From Sphingomonadales bacterium (lineage in GTDB: Bacteria > Pseudomonadota > Alphaproteobacteria > Sphingomonadales > Sphingomonadaceae): a stretch of 64,000 nt of DNA. Below the pieces are notes generated by a model. That model did not search any database, was not told the DNA's origin, and worked only from the letters and a program-made list of their open reading frames with translations. The position numbers and the translations under genes are program-made. The DNA is taken from positions 1-64,000 of the forward strand of contig JAGWUH010000012.1 in NCBI GenBank assembly GCA_028868535.1, given 5' to 3'. Shown one piece after another: positions 47,046-59,276 of this stretch (positions are counted from its first letter, which is position 1; the number at the start of each line of letters is the position of its first letter).

Positions 47046-47864
47046 TCATTGCCTGGCGGTGACGATCCAGGCGGCGGCGGGGAAGACGATCCGGCCGTGG
47101 CGGCAATTGCCCGAGAGCCAGGCCTCCATGCGCGCGACGATGCGCGCCCGGTCCGCCTCGTCGCGGTCGCGCAGGGCGCGGGCGGCAGGGCCGATGCGCG
47201 TCAGGAACGACAGCGCGTCGGCCACCGCGTCGTCACCCTCGCCGACGAGGTAGCTGTAATCGGCCGGGGCAAGCTCGACGTCGCGCCAGCCGGCTTCGGT
47301 CAGCAGCCGCTCGACCCGGGCGGGATCGGCAAAGGCGAAGGGGCCGGGGGCGGTGCCACCGGTCTGCGGCTGGTCGGGCCAGGCGACCATGCGCGCCAGG
47401 TCCCAGGCCCAGGGGTTCTCGGTCTCGGCGCGGAAGCACGAGAACACCAGTGCGGCGCCGGGGGCGGCATGGCTGCACAGGCGGGCGAAGGCGGCGACGG
47501 GATCGTCGAAGAACATCACGCCTTGGCGGGAGACCAGCAGGTCCGGCTGGAAGCCGGGATCGGCGGCGGCGGCGTCCGCGACCAAGAAGCGGGCGTTGGC
47601 CAGTCCGGCGGCGCGCTCACGCGCGACCGCGACGAGTTCGGCGGAGATATCGACTCCGAGCACCTGCGCCTGCGGGCGGGCGCGGGCCACGGCCAACGAC
47701 AGTTCGCCCGCGCCGCAGCCGATGTCGAGCACGGCCTTGCCGGGGCGCGCGGCGATCGCGTCGAGCAGGCCAGGCGTCAGCGCGGCGAAGCTGCGGTCGG
47801 TGCGGGCGGCTTCGGCGGCCCAGGCCTTGCCGACATCGGCCTGCCATTGGTCTGAAGTGGTCAT
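47046..47864 (-). CDS. Class I SAM-dependent methyltransferase
   Basis: 272 residues. SAM motif I is VLDIGCGAGELSLAVARA; motif II follows with VLGVDISAELVAVARERA, then FLVADAA. Post-motif sequence (FDDPVAAFARLCSHAAPGAA) is of the small-molecule or UbiE-like methyltransferase type. The substrate is not deducible. It is divergent from the EF-G paralogue. Confidence 0.88.
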   Translation of the reverse strand: MTTSDQWQADVGKAWAAEAARTDRSFAALTPGLLDAIAARPGKAVLDIGCGAGELSLAVARARPQAQVLGVDISAELVAVARERAAGLANARFLVADAAAADPGFQPDLLVSRQGVMFFDDPVAAFARLCSHAAPGAALVFSCFRAETENPWAWDLARMVAWPDQPQTGGTAPGPFAFADPARVERLLTEAGWRDVELAPADYSYLVGEGDDAVADALSFLTRIGPAARALRDRDEADRARIVARMEAWLSGNCRHGRIVFPAAAWIVTARQ

Positions 47865-48024
47865 GGCCGGGTGCTAGCGCGAAGCGGGGCTTGCGGCAAA
47901 TGCAACGCTGAACCGCGAAATGCACTTGCGACTCGGGCCGAACAGGCAGACGGTGAGCGCCTTCCCCCCTGCGCGCCTGACGCAGGAAACGCGCCCGGCG
48001 CGCCTCATGAGCAAGGAGGCGTCG

Positions 48025-50085
48025 ATGGGTAGCCCTGCACCCCAAAACCCTGCAACACGGGCAGCGTCGCAAGCGGTGCGCGCGGTCGCGCTGGTCGGCC
48101 CGGCGGGGACCGGCAAGACCAGCCTGGCCGAGGCGCTGCTCCATGCCAGCGCGGCGATCTCGCGGCTCGGCTCGGTCGAGGCGGGGACCAGCGTCGGCGA
48201 TGCCAGCGGCGAGGCGCGTGCGCGGCGCGGATCGACCGAGATCAACGTCATGCACTGCGAATCGCAGGGCGACCGGTTCGCGCTGGTCGACATTCCCGGC
48301 GGTCCGGGCTTTGCGGCGGACGGTTATGCGGCGCTGACGGCGTGCGACATGGCGGTGGTGGTGGTCGACGCGGTGCCCGAGCGCGCGGCGCTGGCCGAGC
48401 CGATGCTGCGCCGGCTCGACGCGCTGGGCGTGCCGCACGTGGTGTTCGTCAACAAGATCGAGAACGCGCGGGCCGGGGCGGTGCATGACCTCGTCGCCAC
48501 GCTGCAGCCGCTGAGCCGCGAACCGCTGGCGCTGCGGCAGATCCCGCTGCGCGACGGCGACAAGGTGACCGGCTACGTCGATCTCGCGCTCGAACGGGCC
48601 TATCGCTACCGGCCGGGGCAGGAATCCGAGCGGATCGCCATGCCCGGCGAGGTCGTCGCGCGCGAGCACGAGGAGCGGGCGCACCTGCTCGAGACGCTGG
48701 CCGATTTCGACGATGCGCTGCTGGAGGCGCTGCTGACGGACCAGGAGCCGGATACGGCGACGGTGATGGCCGATCTCGCGGCGGACACGGCGGGCAACAA
48801 GCTGGTGCCGGTGGTGCTGGGTTCGGCGCTGAACGACGGCGGCGTCTTCCGGCTGCTCAAGCTGCTGCGGCACGAGTGCCCGGGGCCGCAGGCGGCGGCG
48901 GCGCGCGTCGGTTGCGACAGCGGGCTGTTCGTGTTCAAGATCAGCCACGGCGGGGCGATGGGCCGGCTGGCGCTGGGCCGGGTGTTCGGCGGCACCCTGG
49001 TCGAGGGCGAGGAACTGGCGGCGCGCGACGGTTCGGTGCGCAGCGGTGCGCTGTTCGCGCTGCAGGGCGAGAAGACGATCAAGCTGGGCCAGGCCACGGC
49101 GGGCGACGTGATCGCGGTGGCCAAGCTGGATACGGTGAGCGCGGCGACGGTGCTGGCGCGCAAGGGCGGCGCGGCGCGGGCGGTGGCGATCGACTATCCG
49201 GCGCGCAACGCGGTGCTGGCGATCGTCACCCGCGACCGCAAGGACGACGTCAAGCTTTCCACCGCGCTGCACAGGCTGTGCGAGGAGGACCGGGCCTTGC
49301 AGTGGACGCAGGACGAGGCCAGTCACGAGACGCTGCTGCACGGCATCAACGACGAGCACCTGCAGGTGGTGCTGGCGCGGCTGCAGCGACGCTATGGCGT
49401 GGCGGTGGAGGCGAAGGCGCCGCGCATCGCCTACCGCGAATCGATCCGCAAGAGTGCCAGCCAGCGCGGGCGGCACAAGAAGCAGTCGGGCGGGCACGGC
49501 CAGTATGGCGACGTGACGATCGAGATCCGGCCGCTGGAGCGGGGAGAGGGCTTCCGCTTTGCCGACCGCATCACCGGCGGGGTGGTGCCGAAGCAGTGGA
49601 TCCCGGCGGTCGAACTGGGCGTGCGCGACGCGCTGGAGCGGGGGCCGCTGGGATTTCCGGTGGTCGATGTCGAGGTGACGCTCGTGGACGGATCGTACCA
49701 TTCGGTCGATTCGTCCGAGCTGGCGTTCCGCATCGCCGGGCGCATGGCGATGGCCGAGGCGCTGGCGCAGGCGGCGCCCTACCTGCTCGAACCGGTGGCG
49801 CGGGTAACGGTGGACGCGCCGGCGGGGTGCGGGTCGAAGGCGGGCTCGGTGCTGTCGAGCCGCCGCGGCCACATCCTCGGCCTCGCCCCGCATCCCGAGT
49901 GGGAGGCGTGGGAGCGAGTCGAGGCGCTGTTGCCCGAGGCGGGGCTGGCCGGGCTCGATGCCGAACTGCGCTCGCTCAGCCAGGGGCTGGCTTCGTTCGT
50001 GGCGGCGTTCGACCACCTTGCCGAGCTGGGCGGCAAGCATGCCGAGGACGTGGTCAAGGCGGCCAAGCAGGCCGAGCCGGCGTGA
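48025..50085 (+). CDS. EF-G-like translational GTPase paralogue
   Basis: 686 residues from the ATG at 48025, preceded by AAGGAGG at ideal distance; ATGs upstream are weaker. The P-loop is GPAGTGKTSL and NKIE corresponds to NKxD. The G3 box reads DIPGGPGF where EF-G has DTPGH, so the catalytic His is Gly. Domains II-V follow, with SQRGRHKKQSGGHGQYGDV and SYHSVDSSELAF as in EF-G domains IV and V. It is a recognised EF-G-like family in proteobacteria, distinct from fusA. Its function is not established. dnaE follows after a strong hairpin. Confidence 0.85.
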   Translation: MGSPAPQNPATRAASQAVRAVALVGPAGTGKTSLAEALLHASAAISRLGSVEAGTSVGDASGEARARRGSTEINVMHCESQGDRFALVDIPGGPGFAADGYAALTACDMAVVVVDAVPERAALAEPMLRRLDALGVPHVVFVNKIENARAGAVHDLVATLQPLSREPLALRQIPLRDGDKVTGYVDLALERAYRYRPGQESERIAMPGEVVAREHEERAHLLETLADFDDALLEALLTDQEPDTATVMADLAADTAGNKLVPVVLGSALNDGGVFRLLKLLRHECPGPQAAAARVGCDSGLFVFKISHGGAMGRLALGRVFGGTLVEGEELAARDGSVRSGALFALQGEKTIKLGQATAGDVIAVAKLDTVSAATVLARKGGAARAVAIDYPARNAVLAIVTRDRKDDVKLSTALHRLCEEDRALQWTQDEASHETLLHGINDEHLQVVLARLQRRYGVAVEAKAPRIAYRESIRKSASQRGRHKKQSGGHGQYGDVTIEIRPLERGEGFRFADRITGGVVPKQWIPAVELGVRDALERGPLGFPVVDVEVTLVDGSYHSVDSSELAFRIAGRMAMAEALAQAAPYLLEPVARVTVDAPAGCGSKAGSVLSSRRGHILGLAPHPEWEAWERVEALLPEAGLAGLDAELRSLSQGLASFVAAFDHLAELGGKHAEDVVKAAKQAEPA

Positions 50086-50090
50086 TGGAG

Positions 50091-50125
50091 TGGGGGAAGG
50101 GCCGGCATCCCCGGCCTTTTCCCCA
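50091..50125 (+). terminator. Strong GC hairpin after the EF-G paralogue
   Basis: TGGGGGAAGGGCCGG and CCCGGCCTTTTCCCCA pair over about 14 bp with a short CATC loop, starting 6 bp after the stop. The TTTT lies in the 3' arm rather than after it. It likely ends or buffers transcription before dnaE. Confidence 0.5.
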
Positions 50126-50178
50126 GCCGTGGCCGGCGGCGGCTTGAACGTGGCGGGGGCGATGCCGATAACGGGCTG

Positions 50179-53763
<3,585 letters not shown>

Positions 53764-53780
53764 CGCGATTCGGGAGGGGG

Positions 53781-55061
53781 ATGGGGATGCAGCCGCTGCG
53801 CGACAATCGCCGGGTGCTGGTCGCTTCGGCGATGGGCACCGCGGTCGAGTACTACGACTTCTTCATCTATGCGACCGCGGCCGCCCTGGTGTTCGGACCG
53901 CTGTTCTTCCCGGCGAAGGACCCAGCAACGCAGACTATGCTGGCGTTCCTGTCGTTCGGCGTCGCCTTCATCGCGCGGCCGGTGGGGGCTGTGGTGTTCG
54001 GCCACTTCGGCGATCGCATCGGCCGCAAGTCGACGCTGGTCGCCTCGCTGCTGCTGATGGGCGTCTCCACGCTGGGGATCGCGGTGCTGCCGACGCATGC
54101 GCAGACGGCGGCGTGGGGCGTGGGCTGGCTGGCGCCGGCGCTGCTGTGCCTGATGCGGTTCGGGCAGGGCATGGGGCTGGGCGGCGAATGGGCCGGCGCG
54201 GCGCTGCTGGCGATCGAGAACGCGCCGCCGGGGTGGAAGGCGCGGTTCGGCTGTGTGCCGCAACTGGGGGTGCCGATCGGCTTCATGGCGGCGAACGGCG
54301 CGTTCCTCGCGCTCGACGCGGTGCTGACGCCGGCGCAGTTCGCCGACTGGGGGTGGCGCATCCCGTTCCTGGCCAGTGCGGTGCTGGTGGCGCTGGGGCT
54401 GTGGGTGCGGCTGAAGATCGAGGAGACGCTCGAATTCCGGCACGTGCTCGACCACGAGCGGGTCGAGATGGTGCCGATCGCGGCGCTGGGCGCGCATGGC
54501 CGGCTGGTGATCGCGGGCAGCGCCGGGGTGATCTCGACGTACGCGCTGTTCTACATCGCCTCGACGTTCGCGCTCTCCGCCGCGACCGGGCCGCTGCACT
54601 ATGCGCGGCCGTCGTTCCTGGCGGTGCAACTGGTGGCGAACCTGTTCCTCGCCGCCGGGATCGCGCTGGCCGGCTGGGTGGCGGACCGCACCTCGCCCGG
54701 CCGCGCGCTGGCGGCGGGGGCGGTGATCACGATGCTGAGCGGGCTGGTGTTCTGGCCGGCGCTGGCGACCGGATCGCTGGCGGTGGCGGCGGTGATGCTG
54801 TGCGTGGTGAACCTCGGGCAGGGGTTCAACGCCGGGCCGCTGGGCTCCTGGCTGTCGCCACTGCTGCCGGCGCGGGTGCGCTATACGGGGGTGGCGTTCG
54901 CGTTCAACATCGGCGGCATCGTCGGCGGCGCGGTGGTGCCCAACCTCGCGCAGGCATCGCTGAAGGCGGGGGCTTCGGCCAACGTCGGGCCGCTGCTGGT
55001 GGCGTGCGGGGTGGCGAGCCTTGCGGGGGTGCTGGCCACGCGAAACGCTAAAGCAGCGTGA
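53781..55061 (+). CDS. MFS transporter, metabolite:H+ symporter (MHS) type
   Basis: About 426 residues from the ATG at 53781; the ATG at 53787 is equally possible after GGGAGGGG. Twelve membrane segments are readable. GTAVEYYDFFIYATAAALVF is the MHS family N-terminus, FGHFGDRIGRKSTL is the loop 2-3 motif, and LGGEWAGAALLAIEN is the helix 5 motif. Relatives carry dicarboxylates, shikimate, proline/betaine or aromatic acids. Nothing in the neighbourhood fixes the substrate. Confidence 0.9.
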   Translation: MGMQPLRDNRRVLVASAMGTAVEYYDFFIYATAAALVFGPLFFPAKDPATQTMLAFLSFGVAFIARPVGAVVFGHFGDRIGRKSTLVASLLLMGVSTLGIAVLPTHAQTAAWGVGWLAPALLCLMRFGQGMGLGGEWAGAALLAIENAPPGWKARFGCVPQLGVPIGFMAANGAFLALDAVLTPAQFADWGWRIPFLASAVLVALGLWVRLKIEETLEFRHVLDHERVEMVPIAALGAHGRLVIAGSAGVISTYALFYIASTFALSAATGPLHYARPSFLAVQLVANLFLAAGIALAGWVADRTSPGRALAAGAVITMLSGLVFWPALATGSLAVAAVMLCVVNLGQGFNAGPLGSWLSPLLPARVRYTGVAFAFNIGGIVGGAVVPNLAQASLKAGASANVGPLLVACGVASLAGVLATRNAKAA

Positions 55062-56118
55062 GCTGCCCCCCTGGCGCCGGCTTGCGAAACGCCGCGCAAT
55101 CGAGCGCCGGGTAATTGCCGTTCAGCCCCAACCTCGCGCAGACCTTGCGGAACCGGCTGCGGAACACGTCGGCCCACACCCCTTGCGGCTTCATCCGCGT
55201 GAAGAAGTCGGGATCGTTGTCGCGCCCACCGCGCATCGCCTGCACGGTGTGCATGACCTTGTCGGCACGCTCGGGAAAGTGCGTCGCCAGCCATTCGCGA
55301 AACAGCGGTGCGACCTCGTGCGGCAGCCGCAGCATGATCCAGCTTGCGCTGCGCGCGCCGCGCTCCGCCGCCGCCAGCAGGATACGCTCGATGAATTCGT
55401 CGGTGATCGCCGGGATCACCGGCGCGATCGAAACGTGCGTCGGCACCCCCGCCGCCGCCAGCCGGTCGATCGCCGCGAGCCGCTTGGCCGGCGATGCGGC
55501 GCGCGGCTCGAGCAGCCCCGAAAGCCGCGGGTCGAGGCTGGTCGCCGAAATTCCCACCGCGGTCAGGTTCTGCCGCGCCAGTTCCGCCAGCAGGTCGAGA
55601 TCGCGCAGCACCCGGTCGGACTTGGTGGTGATCGTCACCGGGTGGCGCACCTCGAGGCACAGCTCGAGCACCGCGCGGGTGATCCGGTAGCGGGCCTCGA
55701 TCGGCTGGTAGGGATCGGTGTTGGTGCCCATCGCGATCGGCGCGGGCGTGTAGCCCGGCCGCGCCAGCGTCTCGCGCAGCAGCTTCGCGGCATCGGGCTT
55801 GGCGAACAGCCTGGTCTCGAAATCGAGGCCGGGGGAGAGGTCATGGTAGGCATGCGTCGGCCGCGCGAAGCAGTAGATGCATCCGTGCTCGCAGCCTTGG
55901 TAACTGTTCACGCTTCGGTCGAACGGGATGTCCGGTGACCTATTGAACGAGAGGATTGTCTTCGGTTTCAACAGTATAACGGTCGTTTTCAGCTTTGGCG
56001 CCGGACCGTCGATTTCCTCCATCGCATCGAGCCAGTCGCCGTCCGTCTCACTCCGAGTGAGGTTGAAGCGGGTGCTGGAATGATTGGTCTGTGCGCCGCG
56101 ACCTTTTGTCGGCCTCAT
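55048..56118 (-). CDS. PA0069-family radical SAM protein, chimeric after an insertion
   Basis: 356 residues. The radical SAM cluster is Cys76-x3-Cys80-x2-Cys83 (GCEHGCIYCFARP). SSFNRSPDIPFDRSVNSYQ-like sequence before it and GTNTDPYQPIEARY after it match the PA0069/SplB-like family, whose reaction is not established. Codons 1-77, up to and including Cys76, come from the AT-richer inserted DNA. Codons 78-356 have the GC-rich host composition. The frame and cluster are intact, so the chimera is likely functional. The ATG at 56118 (MRPTKGRGA) is conserved in the stranded native copy, which supports the start. It is convergent with the MFS gene, overlapping it by 14 bp. Confidence 0.9.
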   Translation of the reverse strand: MRPTKGRGAQTNHSSTRFNLTRSETDGDWLDAMEEIDGPAPKLKTTVILLKPKTILSFNRSPDIPFDRSVNSYQGCEHGCIYCFARPTHAYHDLSPGLDFETRLFAKPDAAKLLRETLARPGYTPAPIAMGTNTDPYQPIEARYRITRAVLELCLEVRHPVTITTKSDRVLRDLDLLAELARQNLTAVGISATSLDPRLSGLLEPRAASPAKRLAAIDRLAAAGVPTHVSIAPVIPAITDEFIERILLAAAERGARSASWIMLRLPHEVAPLFREWLATHFPERADKVMHTVQAMRGGRDNDPDFFTRMKPQGVWADVFRSRFRKVCARLGLNGNYPALDCAAFRKPAPGGQLTLL

Positions 56119-56583
56119 GATAAGACCCAGCAAGCAGCAACACGTTCAATGAAACGACTATTCGCGTGGTTTGCGCGTCGGTTGCCATTCTCAACCGACC
56201 GTGCGACGATGATGCCAATATGTTGAATTTGCTCTCCCGATACCGCGCATATCTGAAGCGGAAGGCCTTCCCACTGAATGGCCTTGGTCTCGTCAATGAG
56301 ATGCGCGCACAGATCATACCTTGGATGGTTTTGCCACTCATCCCTTTGGGTATCTGTAGGCTGATAGATGCCTCCGATACAGTCGAAACGTGGTCCGTCA
56401 GAATATCGCTGATACCCTGCGTAATTGGCTTCAGCTTGGTTTTCTGGGAGTTTTTTCTCGGTCCGCTGAGCAACGATTTTGCTGAGGCCAGAGAAAGAGC
56501 CAAGCGCCACCGCCGATAACCAACATAGCAACGTGATGCTCCCGCTCCGATGCTTGGGATTTACACAACCGTTGCGGGGCTGT
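55889..56583. mobile_element. 695-bp insertion carrying a replacement 5' gene end
   Basis: The 8-bp word TCGCAGCC occurs at 55889-55896 and at 56584-56591. Removing 55889-56583 would join the native 5' end at 56813 to the downstream body in perfect frame (AYRGCEHGCIYC). The inserted DNA is visibly AT-richer than its flanks. It brings a diverged 5' end of the same gene and a divergent small membrane-protein gene. It has no transposase, integrase or terminal inverted repeats that I can see. It could be a small trans-mobilised element, or foreign DNA joined by microhomology. Confidence 0.6.
56220..56519 (+). CDS. Small membrane protein carried by the insertion
   Basis: 99 residues from the ATG at 56220; a GTG at 56166 would add 18. 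Two hydrophobic segments are clear (about residues 33-52, QIIPWMVLPLIPLGICRLI, and 63-83, RISLIPCVIGFSLVFWEFF), separated by a short polar loop. A basic N-terminus and a basic tail (AKRHRR) suggest both ends face the cytoplasm. Codon use differs from the surrounding genes. No ribosome site is obvious. I do not recognise the family. It diverges from the rebuilt radical SAM gene. Confidence 0.45.
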   Translation: MLNLLSRYRAYLKRKAFPLNGLGLVNEMRAQIIPWMVLPLIPLGICRLIDASDTVETWSVRISLIPCVIGFSLVFWEFFLGPLSNDFAEARERAKRHRR

Positions 56584-56813
56584 TCGCAGCCGCGGTAGGC
56601 GTTGACCGATCGATCGAACGGGACGTCGGGCGAGCGGTTGAAGGTCAGGATCGAGCGGGCGCGTTCCTCGGTGACCGTGGTGCGCAGCGGCGGCGGCCCG
56701 TCGTCGACCAGCGCGCGGGCATCGAGCCAGTCGCCATCGGCCTCGCGCAGCGCAAGCCCGAAACGCCCGCTGGCCTGCCCGGAGACGGCGCCTCTGCCCT
56801 TGGTCGGTCGCAT
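56583..56813 (-). pseudogene. Stranded native 5' end of the radical SAM gene
   Basis: 77 codons from MRPTKGRGA to YRGCE, GC-rich like the host, cut off from the rest of the gene by the insertion. By an ungapped hand comparison 46 of 77 residues match the replacement copy at 55888-56118. The frame runs on into the insertion as a chimera to a stop at 56115, with no radical SAM cluster, so the fragment is dead as an enzyme. Confidence 0.85.
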
Positions 56814-56862
56814 GTCGCAAATCGGAACATAACAGGAACTTCGAGTCAACCGATTCGCGCCG

Positions 56863-58110
56863 TCATGCTTCCGCGAAGCGACGCGCGAAGCCGGCGGCGC
56901 GCGCGCTGAGCTGGGCCTGGCGGCCGGCTGCGTCGATACGGGCGACGCCGTCGGGAAGTTCGCGCGGCAGGTCGTCGAAGGCGACTTCGCGCACGGTGAT
57001 CCACGGCTCGGGGTTCTCGGCGTCGCGGCGGAAGCCCTGCCAGCGCTGGCCGAAAATGCAGCGCCTGAGGCCGCCGGTGTCGAGCCAATTGTGCACGCCG
57101 GGATCGCGGTGGGCGATGACGGTGGTGAAATCGCCATCGTCGTCGGGCAGCATCTGCGCCATGTTGAGCGTGCTGGTGCGCGCCCAGTAATCGATGGTCA
57201 TGTGGTAGCAATCGGTCAGCGTCAGGTTGCGGAACCGCGCGCCGGCGGCGTTGCCGCGCACGATCAGCGCACGATCGGGGGCAAGGTCGAGATTGCCCTT
57301 GGTGCCGGCCTGCGTCGGCATGCCGCCGAACGCGGCTGAGGACATCGGCGGGCGGATATGGTTGGGCGCCTGCCCGGCGCCGGACTGCGTGCAGTAGTAA
57401 GTGTAGTAGACATGATCGAGCGCGATGCGCGCGGCACGGGCGGCGAGCTCGTCGTCGCTTTTCGGATCGGCGGTCGGGTTCAGGCGGGTGACGGTGAGGG
57501 CGTTGGGGCTCTGGGCCTGCCAGTCGCCGAGTGCGTCGCGGATCATCAGGAAATCGGCGCCGGGTTTCGTCTGGATGTGGTTGCGGCGGCCGTCCGCAGG
57601 CGTGTCGTCGATGGTGAGCGTGAACGAGCCGTCGGGCGCGATGTCCATGTCGAGGCTGTCGAGCAGCGCTTGCGTCACCGGGGAGGCGGTGTTGTCGGCC
57701 ATCAGCGACCAGTTGACGGTGGGGTGATCGGCGCAGGTGGCGCGGCCTTCGATCAGGTAGTGCCCGCCGTGCGCGATCGGGACCGTACGGTAAATGAAAT
57801 CGGGGCTGTCGCCGGCCCAGCGCGAGCCGCGGACGTCGCGGCCGAACCAGTGGTGCCTGGGCGCCATGAAGCGCGCGACCTCGGGGTGGTTGGCATCGCC
57901 GTTGGCGGCGCGGAAGGCGTGGTGGAACATGTATTCGTCGATCATGTTCGCGAAGCGGTCGGCCTGGTCGCGGTTGGGCCAGCCGGCAACCTGCTGCCAC
58001 AGCATGGTGACCACGCCGCGCACGCGCTGCAGGTCCGGCCGGGCGAGCAGGCGCAACGCGCGGTCCTCGATCGCCTTTTGCGCCGGGGTAGCGAGCGGGT
58101 TGCCGATCAC
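56863..58110 (-). CDS. DUF1214-domain protein in the P450-sulfotransferase operon
   Basis: 415 residues from a GTG at 58110 that overlaps the sulfotransferase TGA by 4 bp (GTGA). The C-terminal half has the DUF1214 signature (TTVIAHRDPGVHNWLDTGGL, preceded by DYWARTSTLN). The first part is helical and has no signal peptide. The family often accompanies sulfotransferases and P450s in actinobacteria and sphingomonads, but its activity is unknown. The operon position implies action on the same hydrophobic compound. Confidence 0.8.
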   Translation of the reverse strand: MIGNPLATPAQKAIEDRALRLLARPDLQRVRGVVTMLWQQVAGWPNRDQADRFANMIDEYMFHHAFRAANGDANHPEVARFMAPRHHWFGRDVRGSRWAGDSPDFIYRTVPIAHGGHYLIEGRATCADHPTVNWSLMADNTASPVTQALLDSLDMDIAPDGSFTLTIDDTPADGRRNHIQTKPGADFLMIRDALGDWQAQSPNALTVTRLNPTADPKSDDELAARAARIALDHVYYTYYCTQSGAGQAPNHIRPPMSSAAFGGMPTQAGTKGNLDLAPDRALIVRGNAAGARFRNLTLTDCYHMTIDYWARTSTLNMAQMLPDDDGDFTTVIAHRDPGVHNWLDTGGLRRCIFGQRWQGFRRDAENPEPWITVREVAFDDLPRELPDGVARIDAAGRQAQLSARAAGFARRFAEA

Positions 58111-59276
58111 AGGCCGAACCTTCGCGAATAGTCGGCGAACAGATCCTCGACCCAGCCGCGATCGAGGCCGAAAGCTTCGTAGGAATAGGGATAGCGGCCA
58201 AAGCGGTCGCTGGCGTTTTCGGGATCGGCGAGCCAGCTTGCGGCGGCCTGCGCAAAGCCGGGACTGAGCGCGCGGCCCTGCTTCTCGCAGACCTTTCGCA
58301 CCGCGCTCAAGGGATCGGCGGCGATCTCGCGGAACGAGAGGTGGAGCACGCGCGGATCGTCGAGCAGCTTGTCCGCCAGCAGCCGGTCGATCGCGGCCTT
58401 CATCGCGGTGACGTGGGTTTTCGCCTGCGCGGTCCAGTCCTGCGGGTGGCCGGCGATGGTGTCGTAGGTGGCGGCGCGGATGGCGACGTTCGAGGCCCAG
58501 ATCTCGCCGATCGGCCGATGCGCCCAGACGCACAGTGCATCGGGATAGACTTCGAGCAACGCCGCAAGGTTCATCTGGTGCGAGGGACCCTTGCACACCC
58601 AGGCCGACTTGCCGGTGTTCCATTGCAGGTGTTGCAGCAGTTCGCGGTGCCAGCGGAACGCGGCGACCTGGTCGGTCGAGAGCATCACCGCGCCGGGATC
58701 GAGCGTCGGCACGCGGTAGTAGTGGAACGGGTAGGCGTTGCGGAAATCGAGGGTGAAGGCTTCCTCGTCCTCGATGGTCTGGAACGCGCCCTTGTCGACA
58801 TAGGGGTGCATCATCTTCTGCGCCGGGCAGAAATCCATCCACGCCTCGACCAGCCGCTGGCTCATGGCGATGCGCTCGGCGGCGATGGGGCCGGCGCCGG
58901 GCGGGGGCGAGGGCGAGTAGACGTGCCAGGAGCGCAGGCTCGGCGCCTCCGGGTCCTCCGCCAGCAGCGAATGCAGCAACGTCGTGCCCGAGCGCGGGAA
59001 GCCGATGATGAACACCGGGCGCTCGATGCGTTCATCGGCGATGGCGGGGATGTTGGCGCGATCGAGCGCGATGCGCAGGCGGGCGACCAGCGTGCGCTGG
59101 ACCTGTTGGCGCATCGCGCGCAGGTCGTGGCTTTCGTAGGGTCCGCGCGCGTTGATCCAGCCGACCAGCGCGGCGACGCGGGCGAACAGGGCTTCGTCGT
59201 GCCACGCGTGCGCGCCGGATTCGCGGCGGGCAAGTTCGATGATCGCGTCGCAATCGAGCTGGCCGGTGACGGTCAT
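58107..59276 (-). CDS. Sulfotransferase family protein
   Basis: 389 residues. The 5'-phosphosulfate-binding loop is visible in FIIGFPRSGTTLLHSLLAED, the hallmark of PAPS-dependent sulfotransferases. A 3'-phosphate-binding segment is expected around CVWAHRPIGEIWASNVAI, and the downstream EIAADPLSAVRKVCEKQG is also family-like. It probably sulfates a hydroxyl made by the upstream P450. It overlaps the P450 by 4 bp and the DUF1214 gene by 4 bp. Confidence 0.9.
   Translation of the reverse strand: MTVTGQLDCDAIIELARRESGAHAWHDEALFARVAALVGWINARGPYESHDLRAMRQQVQRTLVARLRIALDRANIPAIADERIERPVFIIGFPRSGTTLLHSLLAEDPEAPSLRSWHVYSPSPPPGAGPIAAERIAMSQRLVEAWMDFCPAQKMMHPYVDKGAFQTIEDEEAFTLDFRNAYPFHYYRVPTLDPGAVMLSTDQVAAFRWHRELLQHLQWNTGKSAWVCKGPSHQMNLAALLEVYPDALCVWAHRPIGEIWASNVAIRAATYDTIAGHPQDWTAQAKTHVTAMKAAIDRLLADKLLDDPRVLHLSFREIAADPLSAVRKVCEKQGRALSPGFAQAAASWLADPENASDRFGRYPYSYEAFGLDRGWVEDLFADYSRRFGL

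Noticed and set aside
56048..56503. A minus-strand frame inside the insertion
   Set aside because: It is antisense to the better membrane-protein candidate and has no hydrophobic or conserved pattern of its own.
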